Part shown: positions 1 through 8,241 of the stretch, piece by piece
Position numbering within the stretch: the first letter of the stretch is position 1
How the letters are laid out: each line of letters opens with the position of its first letter
NCBI GenBank assembly: GCA_024958715.1
Contig: JANWUS010000002.1
Coordinates: 1 to 43,026, forward strand
Direction of reading: 5' to 3'
Origin: Cyanobium sp. FGCU52
GTDB lineage: Bacteria > Cyanobacteriota > Cyanobacteriia > PCC-6307 > Cyanobiaceae
Length of the DNA: 43,026 nt
The notes under the pieces: generated by a model
What the model saw: only the letters and a program-made list of their open reading frames with translations
The model's database searches: none
Told to the model about the DNA's origin: nothing
Made by a program: the position numbers and the translations under genes

Positions 1-106
1 TGTTCAGCAGGGGGGAAGTTCGCGGTGTGCCGTCCCGTCCCCTGAATGGGTACGGCGTTCTTACGCTCCGCGGCGGGTAGAAACAACCTGGAAACTTGTG
101 AAACCG

Positions 107-204
107 CTGCGCCGCAAGGGTTCCACAAGAATCTCAAAGTTTCACCCGCTCTAAATCTCCCGAGATCCCCTGCGCCGCAACGGGTTCTAAAGAATCACAA
201 GTTT
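107..204. repeat. Two diverged direct repeats upstream of the first gene
   Basis: Copy one (107-142) and copy two (170-204) both start CTGCGCCGCAA, continue with a GGGTTC block and AAGAATC, and end in AAGTTT. They differ by a few substitutions and small indels. A 10-bp inverted pair, AAACTTGTGA (92-101) and TCACAAGTTT (195-204), brackets the pair. The block lies just before the first coding start at 228, so binding sites for a phage regulator are plausible, but that role is inferred. I see no gene in 1-227. Confidence 0.5.
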
Positions 205-227
205 TTAGTGCTTCACGTGAGGCTCTG

Positions 228-935
228 GTGATGGCGTCGCATACGACAACAAGCCCTGCCATCGCCTCCACCAGGGACTGGTTGCCGCCAATCCCGGGCC
301 TGCGGCGCACCGACCCGGAGCACCGCTACTGGCTGGGGGAGCACCTGTTCGCGGTGTCGGTCACCGGCGTGATCGGCTCCAGCAAGAGCGACTGGGCAAT
401 GGCCCGCATCGAGGCCACCCGCCACGTCTGGGAGCCGCGGGGCCACACCGTGCACCTGGCGCTGGAGGCCCTACTCAATGCACGTTTCCATCCGCAGCCC
501 CGAAACCGGCAGCAGGCGGCCCAGCTGCTGGAGGAGCTGCGGGCCTCGGACTACCGGGCCTGGATCGAGCCGCTGCTGGCCCACCCCCACTGGCAGCAGG
601 TGACGGTGATCGCCTCCGAGCGGCCCACCTGCTGCCTGGTCCGCAACCTGGCCGGCACCTACGACACCGGCTACATCCAGCACACCAACGGCTTGCGGGT
701 GCTCGCCGACCTCAAGACCCTCTCGCGCCCCGGGTCCGGCAGCTATTGCACCCGTGCCCAACTGGGCGGCTACATGGCCATGGAGTCGACCTGGGGCGTG
801 CACTACGACGCCGGCCAGACCATCTGGGCCCGGCCGGGGGAGACACGCTTCTCGCCGCTGTACTCCCGGGAGGACTGCCTGGCGGCCTGGGCAGCGGCGT
901 GGGCGGGCTATGTGAGCCGCTTTCGGCCGTGGTGA
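228..935 (+). CDS. PD-(D/E)XK nuclease-like phage protein
   Basis: A 235-residue protein that looks like a phage or RecB-family exonuclease of the PD-(D/E)XK fold. The N-terminal HRYWLGEHLFAVSVTGVI is the familiar HxYxxDGxxxxSVTxVI entry of these nucleases. GHTVHLALEALL resembles the GxxxHxxLE helix. The catalytic core appears as GTYDTGY followed about 14 residues later by LADLKT, which supplies the acidic residues and the lysine. QLGGYMAM matches the conserved Gln-Tyr helix. It probably processes DNA ends in phage recombination or replication. It opens the plus-strand run of packaging genes. The first codon can be GTG 228 or ATG 231, and the protein changes by only one residue. Confidence 0.6.
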   Translation: MMASHTTTSPAIASTRDWLPPIPGLRRTDPEHRYWLGEHLFAVSVTGVIGSSKSDWAMARIEATRHVWEPRGHTVHLALEALLNARFHPQPRNRQQAAQLLEELRASDYRAWIEPLLAHPHWQQVTVIASERPTCCLVRNLAGTYDTGYIQHTNGLRVLADLKTLSRPGSGSYCTRAQLGGYMAMESTWGVHYDAGQTIWARPGETRFSPLYSREDCLAAWAAAWAGYVSRFRPW

Positions 936-1033
936 TCCGCTATCCGAATTGCCGTGTTCGGACTATCGAGCCGCTATTCTGCAAAGCAGGCCTCTATCGC
1001 TGGGCCCGCACGACGCCGCGCTTCTCTTCGCCG

Positions 1034-1384
1034 ATGGCTGCCAGCACCACCACCGTTGACGCTCCCCTGGCCGGCGCCGTTCTGGATGCGCTGCTCGATC
1101 GCATCACGGTCCTCAAGCTGCAGCAGAAGGCGCTCGAAGCCGAGCTCTCCCCGCTGCTGGAGCAGCTCAGCGGTGCCCTGGAGGCCGGCGAGCTGGATGC
1201 CTCCTTCTCCCACAACGGCTGCAGCTTCTGCTGGTCGGCTGGGCGCACCAGCTACGCCTATCCCGAGCCACTGCAACAGCAGGAGCAGGCGCTCAAGGAG
1301 GCTCAGCGGCTGGCGGTCGCCACCGGCACCGCCACCGCCAAATACGGCAAGGCCTTCTGGACGATCAAGCCGGGCCGGAGCTGA
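1034..1384 (+). CDS. Small conserved-looking phage protein, unknown function
   Basis: A 116-residue protein starting at ATG 1034. The frame is open further upstream to 746, but that part overlaps the nuclease gene and reads as its shadow. Residues from about 10 to 50 form a predicted amphipathic helix rich in Leu, Gln and Glu. The C-terminal half carries SAGRTSYAYPEP and ends in KAFWTIKP, with HNGCSFCW containing a CxxxC-like pair. I do not recognise a family. It ends three bases before the next gene, so it is probably co-transcribed with the nuclease and terminase genes. Confidence 0.55.
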   Translation: MAASTTTVDAPLAGAVLDALLDRITVLKLQQKALEAELSPLLEQLSGALEAGELDASFSHNGCSFCWSAGRTSYAYPEPLQQQEQALKEAQRLAVATGTATAKYGKAFWTIKPGRS

Positions 1385-1387
1385 AAG

Positions 1388-1747
1388 ATGGCCAATCCCC
1401 AGAAGCGCAAAGGGGATGCGGCCGAACGCGAAGCGGCCCAGCTACTCAGCGACCTTCTGGGGATCACGGTGCGGCGCAAGCTCGGGGCCGGCCGCACCAC
1501 CAGTGCCGGGGGTGACACCGGCGATCTCGATGGTGTGCCGGCCCATGTGATCCAGGTGGCCAGCTGGGCCAACACCGCCGCAGCAGCCCGCCTCAAGCCA
1601 GACGAGGCCGCCCTGCAGGCCGAGCACGCTGCCGTGCCGTTCGCGGCGACATTGGTGCGTTTCCGTGGCGGCACCTGGCGGGTGGTGCTCACCCCCGAGC
1701 AGTGGGCCACCTACGTGCGGCTGCTCCTGCGGGAGGGCCTGCTGTGA
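1388..1747 (+). CDS. Holliday-junction-resolvase-like protein, catalytic lysine not seen
   Basis: A 119-residue protein shaped like small phage resolvases and endonucleases of the PD-(D/E)XK fold. KRKGDAAEREAAQLL supplies the helix with the first Glu. RRKLGAGRTTSAGGDTGDLDGVP matches the usual RR..G...D.GDL.G.P segment. In active members the next strand normally reads (E/Q)xK; here it reads IQVASW, so Ala stands where the catalytic Lys is expected. The protein may be inactive, use another residue, or act structurally. Its stop overlaps the GTG of the next gene, which implies translational coupling with the terminase small subunit. Confidence 0.5.
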   Translation: MANPQKRKGDAAEREAAQLLSDLLGITVRRKLGAGRTTSAGGDTGDLDGVPAHVIQVASWANTAAAARLKPDEAALQAEHAAVPFAATLVRFRGGTWRVVLTPEQWATYVRLLLREGLL

Positions 1748-2280
1748 GCCGCAAGGCCCCTGCGACCGAGGCGCCGGTGGATGCCGAGCAGACGCTGCTG
1801 GAGGAGCTGCGTCACGCAGCGCCCGAGCAGGACGCCGATGGGCAACCGCTGTGGCCGCCCCTGGCGGTGGATCCCAGCCGGCCAGTGGGCAAGGGCAACC
1901 CGCCGCGGGGACGCCGCAGCCAGAGCCACAAACCGCGTGCGACCCACATGGAAGTGGAGACGCGCATCGCCGAGGCCCAGCTGTGGATCGCCCAGCGGCT
2001 CCCCCTGGCGCAGATGAGGGAAAAAGCTGCCCAGAACTGGGGAATCACCAACATCAAGACCGTCAGCAAATACCTGGCGTTGGCGCGGCAGCGGATGGTG
2101 CTGGAACTGATCTCCGACAGGCGCCGCCACCAGGCCGAGCAGATCTTTGCCCTCAATGACTGCGCTCGCCGGGCGATGGATGCAGGCCAGTTCAACGCCG
2201 CCGTCGGCGCCTTCCGCGTGATCGCCGAGATCGGTGGGCTGCTGCGGGCGCCGATCAAGCCCCCGGAGGCGAAGACCTGA
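1744..2280 (+). CDS. Putative terminase small subunit
   Basis: A 178-residue protein starting at GTG 1744, which overlaps the previous stop in a GTGA junction. The N-terminal third is Pro/Arg-rich and probably disordered. The middle (AQLWIAQRLPLAQMREKAAQNWGI followed by KTVSKYLALAR) looks like a helix-turn-helix. The C-terminal part is helical (ARRAMDAGQFNAAVGAFRVIAEIGGL) as in small terminases that oligomerise. It lies directly before the large terminase, and its stop shares a base with the next ATG. DNA recognition at the packaging site is inferred from position and fold rather than a specific family match. Confidence 0.6.
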   Translation: MSRKAPATEAPVDAEQTLLEELRHAAPEQDADGQPLWPPLAVDPSRPVGKGNPPRGRRSQSHKPRATHMEVETRIAEAQLWIAQRLPLAQMREKAAQNWGITNIKTVSKYLALARQRMVLELISDRRRHQAEQIFALNDCARRAMDAGQFNAAVGAFRVIAEIGGLLRAPIKPPEAKT

Positions 2281-3980
2281 TGGGGCGTATCGCTGCCACC
2301 CTGCGACCGCCTGCCTCGTCAGTTCAGGACGGCGGCCTGCTGCTGGATCCCGCCACCGACCACTGGGCGGATTGGGGCCTGCTCGGCGTCCCGGACCCGG
2401 ACCGGGCGACAACTACCCGCCAAGGCCTGCTATTCCGCGACTTCATCCGCTCTGCTTTCCCGAGCTTCCAGTTCCACCGCCTGTCGGAGCTGCTGATCGA
2501 TCTGCTGCAGCAGGTGGCTGATGGGCAGCTGACCCGTTTGATCGTCTGCTGTCCGCCTCGCCACGGCAAATCCCAGCTGGTGTCGCGGCTGTTCCCCGCC
2601 TACTGGGTGAGCCGGCACCCGGAGCTGTTCTGCGCCATCGCCAGCTACTCCGGCGAGCTGGCCTACGCCCATTCCAGGGAGGCGCGGCACTACTACCGCC
2701 TGACCGGCCACGCCCTCTCCAAGGATTCGGCCGCGGTGGGCAACTGGCTGACGCCCCAGCGCGGCGGCTGCATCGCTGCAGGCGTGAAGGGCCCGTTCAC
2801 AGGCAAGGGCTACAACCTCGGGATCATCGATGACCCCTACAAGGGCCCGGAAGACGCCAAGAGCGCCCTGCAGCGCGAGCGGCTGATCGACTGGTTGAAG
2901 AGTGTCTGGTTCACCCGGGCCGAACCGGGCCTCACGGCCGATGGAGCCCTGCTCCCGGCGGCGCAGGTGGTGGTGCAGACCCGCTGGGATCACCACGACA
3001 TGACCGCCTGGCTGCTCGAGCAGGAGGCACACGAGAACCCCGAGCACTGGACGGTGCTCAACCTGCCGGCGATCGCCGAGCCGGAGACCATTTCTATGCA
3101 GATTCCGCATACCTGCTCGAAAGTCCCTGATTGGCGCCAGCCGGGCGAACCGCTTTGCCCGGAACGGGTGCCCCTGGCAGTGCTGCAGCGCATCCGCACT
3201 CGCCTGGGCTCCTACTGGTGGAACGCCCTCTACCAGCAGCGGCCCAGTCCTGCCGAAGGCCTGCTGTTCCGCAAGGACTGGATCCAGCCGCCGCTGCTGG
3301 TCGCTCCGGGCCAGCCCCGTCGCTACGCGCCGCTGGTGCTGAGCTGCGACCTGAGCTTCAAGGACGGCAAGGAGAACGACGCCTGTGGCTTTGCCCTGCT
3401 GGGCCTGCTGGAGCCTCAGCGCCACCCGGCAACCGAGGCGCGGCGACAGGGCCTGGCGTTGGCCACCAACGCCGCAGTGGCTCAAGGAGCGCAAAGGGGT
3501 GTGAATGCCACTCACCCCCCAGCTGGCGCCCCGGACCCGTGGGCGGAGCTGCAGATCGAGGCGCTCTGGGCGCACCGGCAGCGGCTCGATCTGCCGGGGG
3601 TGATCAAGTTTCTGCTGGCTTCCCTGGCATCTCTGGAGCGGCAGGGCCTGCGCCCCAACGCCGTTCTGATCGAGGACGCCGCCAACGGCCCGGCGGTCTG
3701 CCAGCTGCTTAAACGCCAGGTGCCGGGGCTGATCGCCATCCCGCCCAAAGGCAGTAAGGCCTCCCGCGCCCATGCCGTGGCGCCTCTGGTGGAGGCGGGC
3801 CAGGTGAGGTTTGCCCGCAAGGCCGACTCGCTCGTGGAAGAACTGCTGGCGTTCTCACCGCGCGGCGGTGTCGACGACCAGGTGGATGCCTTCTGCCAGG
3901 GCGTGCTGTGGATCGAGACCCAGTTCTGGCGTGGCCGGGGCTACGGCAGCTCTCCGGTGCCGATGGTGTTCAGCCGCTGA
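2280..3980 (+). CDS. terL: Terminase large subunit
   Basis: A 566-residue packaging motor and nuclease. The ATPase domain has Walker A PPRHGKS at residues 92-98 and Walker B LGIIDDP at about 180-186. VVVQTRWDHHD follows as the usual motif after Walker B. The C-terminal RNase-H-like nuclease shows its acidic residues in LSCDLSFKD (Asp357), LIEDAANG (Glu465/Asp466) and DDQVDAF (532-536). This enzyme would translocate DNA into the prohead and cut the concatemer. The ATG overlaps the small subunit's stop (TGATG). Length and motif order are normal for the family. Confidence 0.93.
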   Translation: MGRIAATLRPPASSVQDGGLLLDPATDHWADWGLLGVPDPDRATTTRQGLLFRDFIRSAFPSFQFHRLSELLIDLLQQVADGQLTRLIVCCPPRHGKSQLVSRLFPAYWVSRHPELFCAIASYSGELAYAHSREARHYYRLTGHALSKDSAAVGNWLTPQRGGCIAAGVKGPFTGKGYNLGIIDDPYKGPEDAKSALQRERLIDWLKSVWFTRAEPGLTADGALLPAAQVVVQTRWDHHDMTAWLLEQEAHENPEHWTVLNLPAIAEPETISMQIPHTCSKVPDWRQPGEPLCPERVPLAVLQRIRTRLGSYWWNALYQQRPSPAEGLLFRKDWIQPPLLVAPGQPRRYAPLVLSCDLSFKDGKENDACGFALLGLLEPQRHPATEARRQGLALATNAAVAQGAQRGVNATHPPAGAPDPWAELQIEALWAHRQRLDLPGVIKFLLASLASLERQGLRPNAVLIEDAANGPAVCQLLKRQVPGLIAIPPKGSKASRAHAVAPLVEAGQVRFARKADSLVEELLAFSPRGGVDDQVDAFCQGVLWIETQFWRGRGYGSSPVPMVFSR

Positions 3981-3983
3981 GCC

Positions 3984-4634
3984 ATGACCGACGCCATCGC
4001 CCGGCCCCTACGCACCCCGGCCTGCCGCGTTGTAGGTGCAACAGGCCAGTTGGCCCTGCCCTTGCGGCCGCCGGTGGTGGCGACCTGTGTGGCGCGCCGT
4101 CCGCGCCGCCCCCAGCGCGCGCGGCCCGCGCCCTGCCAGCAGGCGGTTCAGCTGGTCATCGCCTTCCCGGCCAAGCCGCGTCGACACCGGCCAGTGAACC
4201 CCCATGCCGCGGCCAATGCGCTGGCGCTGCAGCACCGCGACATCGCCAAGACCGTGGCTGGCAACATCTCCCGCCGCACTGGCCACCCCAAAGAGGACCT
4301 GGAGCAGATCGCCATGCTTGGGATTCTCCAGGCCGCACGTCGCTATTCACCGGAGCGGGGATCATTTCGGCCCTATGCACGTACCTACGCCAACGGTGAG
4401 GTGTATCACTTCCTGCGGGACAAGGGGTTCTTGATCAAGGTGCCGGCCAGCTGGAGGGAGCTGCATGCGAGGGGGCAGAAATTATTGAGGCTGGGGACTG
4501 CGGTGGCTGAGGTTCCAGAAAGGCTGGGGGTCAGTCCGGAGCGATGGCGGGAAATTGGCGAAGCATGCTGCCTAAAAGTTGTAGAGCATATTGCCGAGGG
4601 GATTGCCTACGCGAAATATGAAAAGCTGATTTAA
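3984..4634 (+). CDS. Sigma-70-family factor, unusual tail
   Basis: A 216-residue protein. The first ~75 residues are Pro/Arg-rich. From about 78 to 155 it reads as sigma-70 region 2: EDLEQIAMLGILQAARRY, then FRPYARTYANGEVYHFLRDKGFLIKVPASW. A short region-3-like helix follows (VAEVPERLGVSPERW). No region 4 is visible. From about 4470 the DNA becomes clearly AT-richer and the protein ends in AYAKYEKLI. Its stop overlaps that of the convergent gene at 4631, so the original C-terminus may have been replaced when the AT-rich pair was inserted. It could direct RNA polymerase to phage promoters. It sits three bases after terL. Confidence 0.7.
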   Translation: MTDAIARPLRTPACRVVGATGQLALPLRPPVVATCVARRPRRPQRARPAPCQQAVQLVIAFPAKPRRHRPVNPHAAANALALQHRDIAKTVAGNISRRTGHPKEDLEQIAMLGILQAARRYSPERGSFRPYARTYANGEVYHFLRDKGFLIKVPASWRELHARGQKLLRLGTAVAEVPERLGVSPERWREIGEACCLKVVEHIAEGIAYAKYEKLI

Positions 4635-5830
4635 AAAATTCCCAACAGTGGCTTATCATTTGCTCCTTTGAAAATGGAAATCGGACCATCGGCGGAAACC
4701 TTTATAGCAACACCCAGCTTGCTTAAAGCGACAGCGGCGGCTCGCCTCCCACCTCCATTGGGGCTGCCAGAAGGGACAGTGACGATTGCACCCACCGCCA
4801 ATATGTTTCCTTGATAATCCAAAACACAGGCTCCATCAAGTGCAAGTAGCTCTTGGCGCAGTGGCCTTTCTATCTTGTCAAAGCTTCGATCAAGACTAAG
4901 GGAAAGGAATCGCGACTTGTAACTACTGCCACCTTTGATCCTGTCGATGGTGTTTACAATATTAGCGACTTTGGGCAGGTTCTCCTTCGCAACGACCGCT
5001 ATGCAGGCGCCAGTGCGAGCAAACGAGGCATCAAGGCAGCTCTTATAGATCTCGGTGCGGAGCTCTTTGCTGCCATAAGGATTCATAATCTGAACTGCAT
5101 TAAGATGTACTACGTGAGTCCACTTTCCGGCGCGCCGAGCAAAACGCAGCTCGCCGCCTTTGAAAAGAAGTATTTCTCCCTGCGTATTGAGAGTTGCGGC
5201 AAGCCTGCCATCTTCTTTTGACCAGTCGGCAATTGAGCTCAAGCGAAATGGCGCAAAGCCGGAGAGGCCAGATGCAGCCAAGCAATTGAGACCAGCGAGT
5301 TGCCCATCAGAACCTATTTCTAAAATTGTGTCATATCCATTTGACAGGACTGGAGCGTAACTGTTTGACCAGTACTCACTTAGCAGGACGCCTGTATTTG
5401 ATGGGTTCTGCATTAGGCCTAGTGCACACGTGATGCGCCTACCCTCATAAGTCTCAGATGACCAGCTGTCTAGCTGCTCTAGGATCGCAGCAAGGGTTGT
5501 TTCTTGTTTCAGGTGGCGAGCTATGACCCAGCGAGGAAGTGCTCTAACAAGCTCTCCAAAATATGATCTGTCGCCAGCTTCCGAGATGATATTGACTACG
5601 TCCAGGAAGTCCTCGGCAAGCCTAGATTCTTCCTCTTCAAACTTTCTATCTCTTTTCAGTATAAACCTGATTGTACTTCCTTTTGTAAGTTTGATTGCTA
5701 TCTGATTGGGGGCCTGATAATAGGCGACTAGCTTCTCCCGAGGAGTCGAGGCAGTGCTGCCGGTCAGGGTGGCTCCAAGCATTGGTGCCAGATATTCCGA
5801 TAGAAGCTGCTGGAATTGCAGGTCATTCAT
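4631..5830 (-). CDS. Diadenylate-cyclase-domain (DisA_N) protein with N-terminal sensor region
   Basis: A 399-residue protein. Residues about 255-399 match the DAC domain that makes cyclic di-AMP from ATP. ARTGACIAVV (271 on) is the first strand. LDGACVLD carries the DGA motif at 332-334. GGGRRAAAVAL (359-369) stands where RHRAA is usual, so the RHR triad reads GRR here. The end, IKVSADGPISIF, is the usual last strand. The N-terminal ~250 residues resemble the sensor regions fused to DAC domains (ILLFKGGELRFARRAGKW). The gene is 14 bp downstream of a membrane-protein gene in the same orientation and is AT-richer than the flanking phage genes. Altered catalytic residues leave nucleotide synthesis uncertain. 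A signalling role in phage defence or host takeover is inferred. Confidence 0.7.
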   Translation of the reverse strand: MNDLQFQQLLSEYLAPMLGATLTGSTASTPREKLVAYYQAPNQIAIKLTKGSTIRFILKRDRKFEEEESRLAEDFLDVVNIISEAGDRSYFGELVRALPRWVIARHLKQETTLAAILEQLDSWSSETYEGRRITCALGLMQNPSNTGVLLSEYWSNSYAPVLSNGYDTILEIGSDGQLAGLNCLAASGLSGFAPFRLSSIADWSKEDGRLAATLNTQGEILLFKGGELRFARRAGKWTHVVHLNAVQIMNPYGSKELRTEIYKSCLDASFARTGACIAVVAKENLPKVANIVNTIDRIKGGSSYKSRFLSLSLDRSFDKIERPLRQELLALDGACVLDYQGNILAVGAIVTVPSGSPNGGGRRAAAVALSKLGVAIKVSADGPISIFKGANDKPLLGIF

Positions 5831-5844
5831 GCCATGCTTCTAAT

Positions 5845-6483
5845 TTAAGTGTGATTAAGCTTGTCGATTAGAAAAGCACGGTACACTGTTGGCGCAAGCA
5901 GGCTGTAGAAATCTTCCGCTCTTCTCTTAAACAAGGCTGAGATGGCATAACTTATAGCGAGCTCAAGAGTCCCGGCTTCTCGATCTGATGAGAGGCAGAA
6001 GCACGCAATGCCGCCTGCAAACGAAAGAAAAGCACAATTGCGATAGAAACCATATCGGGACAAAAAGACCATGAAATTTGTGCCTAGCTGTTTGGCCTCC
6101 ACGTAGTCCTTGCAAAAGCCGTAGGGATTCGCAAGTGAGCCAGCCAAAGGGCCCAGCTGATTTTGAAGTATGCAGTTTTTCAAGACCTCCTCTTCTTCTT
6201 TGTACTTTTCTTTTGGCCGCGATGTCCACCACATTATCCAGTTAAGAACAAACCTGTCGAAGTAATTCGCGAATGGTTCGATAAGAAGTCCTAGAAGAGT
6301 GCATACGATTGGCGCTGCAGCAATCACCAACGCCGATGGAGCTCTTTCGATATCATCGACAAGTGCTTGAGTCAATCCGGGCCTGTAAACAGTGGAGAGA
6401 ATAAAGGAAACAGCAATTGCTAGAAAGCCACTCAAGAAGAACGAAAAGACATCCCAAAGTGAAAGCCTGACTTTTTCGATCAT
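5845..6483 (-). CDS. Multi-pass membrane protein, partner of the DAC protein
   Basis: A 212-residue protein with several hydrophobic stretches: LWDVFSFFLSGFLAIAVSFIL near the N-terminus, a second around SALVIAAAPIVCTLLGLLI, and a weaker one around CAFLSFAGGIACFCL. A charged loop with EEEEVLK lies between. I recognise no family. It is first in a two-gene operon with the DAC-domain gene and shares its AT-richer composition. By analogy with cyclic-nucleotide defence systems it could be a membrane effector or receptor for the neighbour's product. That is inference from gene order only. Confidence 0.6.
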   Translation of the reverse strand: MIEKVRLSLWDVFSFFLSGFLAIAVSFILSTVYRPGLTQALVDDIERAPSALVIAAAPIVCTLLGLLIEPFANYFDRFVLNWIMWWTSRPKEKYKEEEEVLKNCILQNQLGPLAGSLANPYGFCKDYVEAKQLGTNFMVFLSRYGFYRNCAFLSFAGGIACFCLSSDREAGTLELAISYAISALFKRRAEDFYSLLAPTVYRAFLIDKLNHT

Positions 6484-6672
6484 TGCCTTTCAAGCTGACT
6501 CGACCAATGCAAGGCACGGCAGGAAATAGTCTCTTCCATTGTTGACAGCAAATGTCTATCCGTATGGGAATAAATTCTTTTCTGGCAAGTGAGTTGATCT
6601 ATTTTTTGTATTTCAGCTCTTCTGAATAGGAAGTGCGCCTGCCTGGCAAATGGGCAGGAATGCCTGGCTGAG
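6484..6672. other. Intergenic junction between AT-rich insert and portal gene
   Basis: This stretch separates the divergent membrane-protein gene and portal gene, so it should hold promoters in both directions, but I cannot assign clear -35/-10 pairs. Composition returns to GC-rich at about 6635. At that border lies a small inverted repeat, CCTGCC (6638-6643) and GGCAGG (6653-6658), and TGCCTGGC occurs twice nearby (6642 area and 6661). These could mark a recombination junction where the AT-rich pair entered. Confidence 0.35.
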
Positions 6673-8241
6673 ATGTCCTCGAGCCTCAAGACCGCCTCCC
6701 CCAGTGCCCATGTCTACAAAGCATGGCATCTGCACCCCACCCTGTCCGCCCTGCAGCCCTCCCTGCAGATCACGGCCGACTGCTGGGCCCTGCTCGCCGG
6801 CCCGGACGGCAGCAGCCGCAAAGAGCACTACCTGCCAAAGGGGGAGCGGGAGCCGGAGACCGCCTACCGCAAGCGCCTGGATGCTGCCCGTCCCTCGGGC
6901 TTCTTCCGCGATGCCCTCCGCACCTACGCCGGCATGCTCAGCCGAGGGAGCTGGATCAGCCTCCCCGCCAGCCTGAGCTCGGTGCTCACCGACGTGGATG
7001 GCCGGGGCACGGACCTGGGCGTGTTCCTGGCCGCTGCTGACCTGCTCGTGCTCCGCGATGGCGCTGCCCTGGTCCTGGTGCTGCCGCCGGAGCACAGCTG
7101 GCCCAGTGAGGGGGACCGCCAGGAGGCCCTGCGCCGCGGCGATCGCCTGTCACTGCCCCGCCTGCAGCTGGTGCCCCGGGCCAACTGCCTGAACTGGGAG
7201 CTGCCGGTGTCCTACGGCCTGCCGGGGCGGATCATCTGGCGGGAACCGGTGAACCGGCCCATGAGCACTGAGGCCCCAGGCAGCGAGGGGGCCATCACGG
7301 AGCAGATCCAGGCCCTGCTGGGTGATGCCGACGCCCCCGACCGCTGGCATTACCGAAGCCTGCAGCTGCTCACTGACGGGGATGCGATCACCGGTCTGCA
7401 GTTGGCCCACCACCCGGTCTGCGCCGACCCCCAGGCCAGCAGCGGCTGGCGCTGCGATGAGCCGGTGGTGACGACCTACGAGGGCATCAGCCGGCTGCCG
7501 GCCTGCTGGTACACCTCCGATGGCTCGGCCTTTGGGGAAGGCGATCTGCCGCACCTCGGCCTGGCGCACCAGTACCTCAACCACTTTCGCTGCAAGAGCG
7601 AGTACGAGGAGTTGCTCTCTCGCACGGCCCTGCCAGTGGGCGTGCGCAAGGGAATGGTTGACGCCATGGGCAACAGCCAGGCCGGCCCGGTGGTGCTTGG
7701 CCCGAACACCTGCATGGATCTGCCGGCCGATGCCTCCTTCGAGTTCGTGGAGATCAGGGCCCGCTCGCTCGCCGAGCACCGGGCCTGGCTGCAGATCCTC
7801 GATGACACGATGCGCCGCGATGCCCTGATCCCATCCCAGAACCGCGGCGCGGCCCGCACCGAAATGGAAATCAGCCTCACCGCCAGCCAGAGCTATGCGC
7901 TGCTGCAAGCGATGGCGATCCAGAAGGCCTCGCTGTTCTCCACCCTGCTGCAGCACTGGTGCGCCCTGACCGGTGAGCCCCTCGATCCAGGCGCCGGCCT
8001 GCAGGTCACGGTGAGCCCGCTCACCCCGCCGATCCAGCCGCAGCCCCAGGTGAAGGAGTGGATCGAACTGTTCGACAGGGGGGTGATTAGCCGCGAGGAG
8101 TTGCGGCACCAGCTGGCTCTCGCGACGGCCAATGCGATCAGCAGCCCGACGCTGGATGACAGCCCGGCCACCAGGGCCGGTGAGGGCTCGGCGCCGGTGC
8201 CTCTGCGGCAAGAGGAGTCAGCCGCGTCTGCAGCCGCATGA
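6673..8241 (+). CDS. Portal protein, DUF4055-like
   Basis: A 522-residue protein resembling the DUF4055 portal family. The early block LPKGEREPETAYRKRLDAARPSGF followed by RTYAGMLSR corresponds to that family's LP...E....Y..RL..A.F.N...RT..G. LPHLGLAHQYLNHFRCKSEYEELL matches the later D.A.LNLAHYR.SSDYE block, and RTEMEISLTASQS is also typical. The C-terminal ~50 residues are low-complexity. The portal forms the DNA entry ring and terminase docking site. The AT-rich insert separates it from terL, although the two are usually adjacent. It overlaps the next gene by four bases (ATGA). Confidence 0.75.
   Translation: MSSSLKTASPSAHVYKAWHLHPTLSALQPSLQITADCWALLAGPDGSSRKEHYLPKGEREPETAYRKRLDAARPSGFFRDALRTYAGMLSRGSWISLPASLSSVLTDVDGRGTDLGVFLAAADLLVLRDGAALVLVLPPEHSWPSEGDRQEALRRGDRLSLPRLQLVPRANCLNWELPVSYGLPGRIIWREPVNRPMSTEAPGSEGAITEQIQALLGDADAPDRWHYRSLQLLTDGDAITGLQLAHHPVCADPQASSGWRCDEPVVTTYEGISRLPACWYTSDGSAFGEGDLPHLGLAHQYLNHFRCKSEYEELLSRTALPVGVRKGMVDAMGNSQAGPVVLGPNTCMDLPADASFEFVEIRARSLAEHRAWLQILDDTMRRDALIPSQNRGAARTEMEISLTASQSYALLQAMAIQKASLFSTLLQHWCALTGEPLDPGAGLQVTVSPLTPPIQPQPQVKEWIELFDRGVISREELRHQLALATANAISSPTLDDSPATRAGEGSAPVPLRQEESAASAAA

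Noticed and set aside
6541..6580. TTGACA at about 6542 as a plus-strand promoter for the portal gene
   Set aside because: No acceptable -10 hexamer lies at the usual spacing, so the call would rest on the -35 alone.
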